This document shows positions 6,426-9,636 of a stretch of 9,636 bases of DNA, piece after piece. The stretch comes from Deltaproteobacteria bacterium (GTDB lineage Bacteria > Myxococcota_A > Polyangia > HGW-17): assembly GCA_003249585.1 (NCBI GenBank), contig QKIM01000665.1, forward strand, positions 1 to 9,636. The letters run 5' to 3'. The translations under genes were made by a program, and so were the position numbers. Every line of letters begins with the position of its first letter. Position 1 is the first letter of the stretch. The notes under the pieces are model-generated. The model was given only the letters and a program-made list of their open reading frames with translations. It searched no databases and was not told the DNA's origin.

Positions 6426-7547
6426 ATGACCATCGTGATCCTCGCGATCCTCCTCGCGGCACCCCACCCTGCACCGCCATCGTCGCCCGAACCGAACCGT
6501 GCAGCCGGCGCAGCGCACCGAACGACACCCCCGCGAAAAGGTCCAGGGGCAGCACAGGTCCAAGGTTCCCGGCCCAGGGCCATCCCGAGACCCGGACTCC
6601 TGCCTTTCCTCGGGGCCACCCTGCCGGGCCTCGTCTACCCGGCGGGCCACCTCGTCATGGGGGACACCCGGGGCCACCTGCGGATCATCGCCACCAAGGG
6701 CACGGGACTGGTGCTCATGCTCCTGGGCGCCCTCCCCATCCTCCTCACCAACGCCTCCACCAAGGTCATCCACCTCCCCATCTACATGCTGACCACGGGA
6801 TTCGCCCTCTTCTCCTCGGCCACGGCCGCGGACATCTACGGTTCCCTCTTCTCCGGGCGTCCCCCCGGCCGGGCTCCCGAAGATCCCGCCCGCTCCGAGG
6901 TGGAGGCTGGCTACCGCTTCATCCACGATCCCCTCATGGACAACGCCCACAGCCTGGTGGTCGCGGGACGGTACTACCATCACAGGCTCCTGGCCGAGGT
7001 CGATGCGAGCCTCACGCCGCCCTCCCGCAACCTGAGGGTCTCGCTCTTCGGCGGCTACCGCCTCCTGCGCACCATAAACCGCGACAGCTGGCTCGATTGC
7101 AAGGCGGGACTCACCTGGCGGCGCTACGCCACGGAAGGGTTCACCACCCTCACCACGGAGCTCTTCGCGGTGGGACGACTGGATCTGGGGAGGGTCCTGC
7201 CCACCCTCCGGGGCGCCTTCTCGGAGCTGGGCGCGGGCGCCGCGCTGCGGTTCATCGGGTACGACGCCCTGGGCGGCGGCGTGGGCGAGGACAGCGAGGT
7301 GATCCCCCTGTTCCGCTTCGCCTTCGGCGTCTACCTCGGCGACAGGGGCAGCGAGGTGAAGCTCTTCTATGACCATCGCCACGACGATGAGCTGGGCGGC
7401 CTGGCCCTGGCCAGCGGCTTCGACGGGGCCCTGGGCCACTTCGGCCTCGAGGGCACCTGGTGGGTCTCGACACACGTGGGACTGCGGGCGCTGGTGGCCG
7501 CGGGTTCCGCCCATCTCGCCCGCTTCACGGTGGTGGTGAGGGAATGA
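6426..7547 (+). CDS. Exported membrane/beta-rich protein of unknown function
   Basis: I do not recognise this 373-aa protein. Residues 1-12 are a short hydrophobic signal-like segment (MTIVILAILLAA). Residues 13-57 are Pro/Ala/Arg-rich. Residues about 58-80 contain PRPGLLPFLGATLPGLVYPAGH, a Gly/Pro-rich turn region, followed by two membrane segments (about 92-109 and 117-135). Residues about 157-373 alternate short strands ending in aromatic residues (EAGYRFIH, VVAGRYYHHRLL, VSLFGGYRLL, AGLTWRRYA, AALRFIGYD, FAFGVYLG, VKLFYDH, LEGTWWV), which looks like an outer-membrane beta-barrel or beta-sandwich. An in-frame TGA at 6411-6413 limits the start to ATG 6426 or later; no ribosome site precedes it. 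The stop overlaps the vicinity of the next start, so the two genes are probably co-translated. Membrane anchoring plus a barrel-like half is unusual. Confidence 0.7.
   Translation: MTIVILAILLAAPHPAPPSSPEPNRAAGAAHRTTPPRKGPGAAQVQGSRPRAIPRPGLLPFLGATLPGLVYPAGHLVMGDTRGHLRIIATKGTGLVLMLLGALPILLTNASTKVIHLPIYMLTTGFALFSSATAADIYGSLFSGRPPGRAPEDPARSEVEAGYRFIHDPLMDNAHSLVVAGRYYHHRLLAEVDASLTPPSRNLRVSLFGGYRLLRTINRDSWLDCKAGLTWRRYATEGFTTLTTELFAVGRLDLGRVLPTLRGAFSELGAGAALRFIGYDALGGGVGEDSEVIPLFRFAFGVYLGDRGSEVKLFYDHRHDDELGGLALASGFDGALGHFGLEGTWWVSTHVGLRALVAAGSAHLARFTVVVRE
7538..7543 (+). promoter_or_regulatory. Shine-Dalgarno GAGGGA choosing between two in-frame ATGs
   Basis: Two in-frame ATGs occur at 7544 (overlapping the upstream stop as ATGA) and 7550. 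GAGGGA abuts the first, too close to be useful, but is 6 nt before the second. The 7550 start also gives a compact lipoprotein signal. It lies inside the upstream gene, as expected for coupled translation. Confidence 0.6.
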
Positions 7548-7549
7548 TC

Positions 7550-8653
7550 ATGAGACGCTGTACCCCCCTTTTGTCCGCGCTCCTGCTGCTCGCCTCCTGC
7601 CTGCGCGGAGGCCAGGAGCGGGCCGAGCTGGACCGCACCGTCGGGCTCGCCTCGGCTCAAGGCATACAGATCTCCGTCGAGGGTGGGCTGGCCTCGGTCC
7701 GACACATCGAGGCGGGCGCCGCCGAGCTGTGGCTGTCGGCGCCCTCCCAGCGCCTGACCTTCACCGCTGGCGACACGGCCCCCATGACCTGGGCGCTGCG
7801 CCTGCTCAACGCCATGCCCGGCCTCACGGCCACCTGTGACGCCCCCCCGGGGCTCACCTGCACCGCCCTGGCCCTGCCCGGCGAGCGGCCCACGGTCACC
7901 GACCTCACCCTCACCCTCGACGGGCCGGGACAGTACTCCCTCACCCTCACGCCTCCCGGGGCCGACGACGACACCCCCTTCAGCGTCGCCCTCCTCTCGG
8001 ACATCCAGGAGGAGCTGCCGAGGGTCCAGGACATCTACGACCGCATCAACGCCCTCCCCGAGGTCCGCTACGTCGTCTCCGCCGGGGATCTCACGGACCA
8101 CGGCGACGAAGCGACCCTGATCGAATTCCAGCGGGCGATGCAGGGGCTCAACGTCCCCCTCTACGCCACCTGCGGAAACCACGACATCATGGACGGCAGC
8201 TTCGGGGACTGGTCCCGGCTCTTCGGCCGCCACTCCTTCCACTTCACCTACGGCCAGGTCGCCTTCACCTTCATGGACTCGGCCTCGGCCACCATCGATC
8301 CCATCGCCTACGGCTGGCTCGAGGAGTGGCTCGAGGAGGCCTCGGACAGCCTGCACGTCTTCGTGACCCACTACCCCATCATCGATCCCGACGGCTACCG
8401 CAACGGGTCCCTGCGCTCGCGCCAGGAATCCCACAAGCTGCTGGCCATGCTGGCAAAAGGCGGGGTGGATCTGACCCTCTACGGCCACGTGCACACCTAC
8501 CTGACCTTCACCAATGCGGGCATCGACGCCATCATCTCCGGAGGCGGAGGCGGCTGGCCCGAGCGCCTCGACGGCATCGGGCGCCACTTCGTGGTGCTCA
8601 CCCTGGATCCCTCGGACAGCACGATATCCAGGGAACTGGTGCAGGTGGACTGA
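7550..8653 (+). CDS. Lipoprotein calcineurin-like metallophosphoesterase
   Basis: The 367-aa product begins with MRRCTPLLSALLLLASC, a clear lipoprotein signal with LASC lipobox (Cys17). Residues about 40-140 are beta-rich, probably an Ig-like or purple-acid-phosphatase-type N-terminal domain, with Cys96 and Cys104. The phosphoesterase domain (about 143-360) shows the ordered motifs SDIQ (150-153), AGDLTDHG (178-185), CGNHD (208-212), THYP (273-276) and GHVH (312-315). These bind two metal ions and hydrolyse phosphomono- or diesters in this superfamily. The first motif is D-I-Q where most members have D-x-H, so one metal ligand is altered. SGGGGG (330-335) follows as a loop near the end. Start choice rests on GAGGGA at 7538-7543; the alternative ATG 7544 would add two residues. 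It is coupled to the upstream membrane/beta-rich gene, suggesting a shared envelope role. Substrate unknown. Confidence 0.88.
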   Translation: MRRCTPLLSALLLLASCLRGGQERAELDRTVGLASAQGIQISVEGGLASVRHIEAGAAELWLSAPSQRLTFTAGDTAPMTWALRLLNAMPGLTATCDAPPGLTCTALALPGERPTVTDLTLTLDGPGQYSLTLTPPGADDDTPFSVALLSDIQEELPRVQDIYDRINALPEVRYVVSAGDLTDHGDEATLIEFQRAMQGLNVPLYATCGNHDIMDGSFGDWSRLFGRHSFHFTYGQVAFTFMDSASATIDPIAYGWLEEWLEEASDSLHVFVTHYPIIDPDGYRNGSLRSRQESHKLLAMLAKGGVDLTLYGHVHTYLTFTNAGIDAIISGGGGGWPERLDGIGRHFVVLTLDPSDSTISRELVQVD

Positions 8654-8748
8654 ACCCTCCCGCATGGGTCACCCACACAGGATTCCTGAGCTTCTGGGGA
8701 GCCCCCTCCGGCGCTGTCATTTTCACAGCCCCCGACCGCCGTTTTGAC

Positions 8749-8779
8749 TTGACCACGACCACGATTCGGGGAAGTTATT
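8749..8779 (+). promoter_or_regulatory. Weak candidate promoter before the last gene
   Basis: Overlapping -35-like boxes TTGACT (8744-8749) and TTGACC (8749-8754) are good, but the best -10-like stretch AGTTAT or GTTATT (8773-8779) matches poorly at 18-19 bp spacing. The 171-bp gap after the phosphoesterase gene does suggest that the last gene has its own promoter here. Confidence 0.25.
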
Positions 8780-8790
8780 GGGTGGAATGT

Positions 8791-8811
8791 CAGGCCGGTC
8801 AATCCGGCCTG
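8791..8811 (+). promoter_or_regulatory. Perfect 8-bp hairpin abutting the ribosome site of the last gene
   Basis: CAGGCCGG (8791-8798) and CCGGCCTG (8804-8811) pair perfectly around the loop TCAAT. The ribosome site GGGAAGG (8812-8818) begins on the very next base, 6 nt before ATG 8825. The stem could protect the leader, act as a small regulatory hairpin, or be the terminator of a transcript coming from upstream. Confidence 0.45.
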
Positions 8812-8824
8812 GGGAAGGTGTCCT

Positions 8825-9538
8825 ATGCTATCTGTGTCCTACTCGGCCGTGGGCGGCCCCGGCCACTCGCGGGACGGACTCTACAAGGCACTGCAGAAGT
8901 GGCTCTCGGCAGAGAGCTACGTCGCGGCGAAGCGTGGCAAGAGCGACGTGGAACTCATGAACGGTGAGGTGACCTCCCTGGGCAGCTGGCTCTATTTCGT
9001 CAAGCCGAACCGCACCAAGGCCGAAGGGCTCCTCACGGGGCTGGCCGAGGCCCTCGCGAAGACCACCAGTAAGCCCGTGACCCTGCATATGTGCGGCTGC
9101 ACCGACGAGAACGCGCACCAGACGACGCTCGCCTACACCACCACGGTGTTCGAGAAGGGCGCCAAGGCCCGCGACCTCCCCAACAAGGCCGCCGACACCT
9201 ACCTCGACGAGGTCAACCCCGTCAACGACGAGCACCCCACGGAGAACTACATGGAGCTGCTCGAGATCCTCGTGGGCAAGTCCGAATCCGACGACTACGC
9301 CGACGAGGGGGGCCTCTCCTACGACGGCAGCTGGATGAAGGGCAACGGCCTCAAGTCCCTCGGAGACGTCCGCCTCGACGCCATCCGCGAAGCCATCCTC
9401 GAGGGCGCCAAGGTCGACGAGGTGGAGTTCCGCGGCAAGAAGGGGCTGCAGCTCCTCCGGGTCGACGGTATCAAGCAGGTGACCTTCCTCAAAGACCACG
9501 AGTGGAAGATCCTCGCCCCCTACATCCCCAAATCCTGA
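8825..9538 (+). CDS. Unrecognised soluble protein, 237 residues
   Basis: I do not recognise this protein. It has no signal peptide or membrane segment and should be cytoplasmic. The N-terminal half (about 1-110) mixes helices (LYKALQKWL, GLLTGLAEALAK) with strands around LGSWLYFVKP (52-61). It includes a compact metal-like cluster, His88-x-Cys90-x-Cys92 with His98. Residues 126-160 are acidic (DEVNPVND, SESDDYADE). The C-terminal part (about 176-237) alternates helix and strand (SLGDVRLDAIREAILEGAKV, EVEFRGKKGLQLLRV, IKQVTFLKDHEWKIL), which would suit a small alpha/beta domain. ATG 8825 is preceded by GGGAAGG 6 nt upstream, and codon use is like its neighbours. It lies 171 bp after the phosphoesterase gene, so it is probably a separate transcription unit. 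Function is open. Confidence 0.8.
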   Translation: MLSVSYSAVGGPGHSRDGLYKALQKWLSAESYVAAKRGKSDVELMNGEVTSLGSWLYFVKPNRTKAEGLLTGLAEALAKTTSKPVTLHMCGCTDENAHQTTLAYTTTVFEKGAKARDLPNKAADTYLDEVNPVNDEHPTENYMELLEILVGKSESDDYADEGGLSYDGSWMKGNGLKSLGDVRLDAIREAILEGAKVDEVEFRGKKGLQLLRVDGIKQVTFLKDHEWKILAPYIPKS

Positions 9539-9558
9539 GTAAAGGCAAGACACCTCCC

Positions 9559-9636
9559 CGTACGGGCACGCCGTGGTGTGCCCTCAGGATGGGGGCAGGA
9601 CTCCTCTCCTCGTACGGGCACGCCGTGGTGTGCCCT
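9559..9636. repeat. Two copies of a palindromic 26-bp repeat with a 52-bp period
   Basis: An identical 26-bp unit occurs at 9559-9584 and 9611-9636 and runs into the window edge, so the unit and the copy number may be larger. The 26-bp gap (9585-9610) differs in sequence. The match also extends left for about five bases with one mismatch (CTCCC versus CTCCT). Each unit folds on itself: GGGCAC (9564-9569) pairs with GTGCCC (9578-9583), and allowing one G-U pair the stem grows to nine pairs. The first copy begins 20 bp after the stop of the 237-aa gene. It resembles the GC-rich interspersed palindromes found in many environmental genomes; REP-like element, tandem terminator or array start cannot be told apart here. 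Confidence 0.7.

Noticed and set aside
4818..6555. - strand open frames over the NUDIX, Pro-rich and AlkD genes
   Set aside because: They are antisense shadows with no motif. The AlkD and NUDIX signatures fix the + strand as coding.
6261..8665. Long - strand open frames (417 and 432 codons)
   Set aside because: They are antisense to the membrane/beta-rich and phosphoesterase genes, whose + strand products have signals, motifs and ribosome sites. The - frames are Gly/Glu/Val/Arg-rich shadows.
9559..9636. A CRISPR array at the right edge
   Set aside because: Only two units are visible, the period (52 bp) is shorter than common CRISPR periods (about 60-70 bp), the unit is an almost complete palindrome, and no cas gene is in the window. 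It cannot be fully excluded because the unit reaches the edge.

Overview
The window comes from a high-GC Gram-negative bacterium. Several features suggest a deltaproteobacterial or myxobacterial-type lineage: at least three lipoproteins with lipoboxes, a family of six-cysteine repeat proteins, an acidic 'CDN..DDDGNGKIDCDD' metal-binding-like linker, and a short Pro-rich lipoprotein-like gene with a VYAGPP/LYGITP pattern. This placement is inference from protein style; no rRNA or marker gene is present. I count eight complete genes and one gene cut by the left edge.

Left third (1-2816, + strand): the 3' end of a large secreted protein with six-Cys modules followed by a seven-bladed RCC1-like propeller; about 630 bp of AT-richer, gene-poor DNA with a weak transposase-like tail; then a small lipoprotein made almost only of four copies of the same six-Cys module. 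The two genes are modular relatives.

Middle (2860-4470, - strand): a lipoprotein with three thioredoxin-fold units. Two outer GILT/DsbA-like units keep only one active-site Cys (CPYG), and the central unit has a full CEKC pair. Its promoter and a palindrome in its leader lie in the 86-bp divergent gap shared with the next gene.

Next (4557-6321, + strand): a probable operon of a NUDIX hydrolase (CoA-pyrophosphatase type), a tiny Pro-rich lipoprotein-like protein and an AlkD-type DNA glycosylase. It ends in three consecutive hairpins.

Right third (6426-9538, + strand): an unrecognised membrane/beta-rich protein that looks leaderless, translationally coupled to a lipoprotein metallophosphoesterase with an altered metal motif; then an unrecognised 237-aa soluble protein behind a leader hairpin. 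The window ends in two copies of a palindromic 26-bp repeat at a 52-bp period.

Most products are predicted to act in the envelope: the Cys-rich proteins, the thioredoxin-fold lipoprotein, the membrane/phosphoesterase pair and the Pro-rich protein. The disulfide-rich surface proteins next to a thioredoxin-fold lipoprotein suggest, without proving it, a functional link in extracytoplasmic disulfide handling. I found no CRISPR-Cas, phage, tRNA or rRNA.
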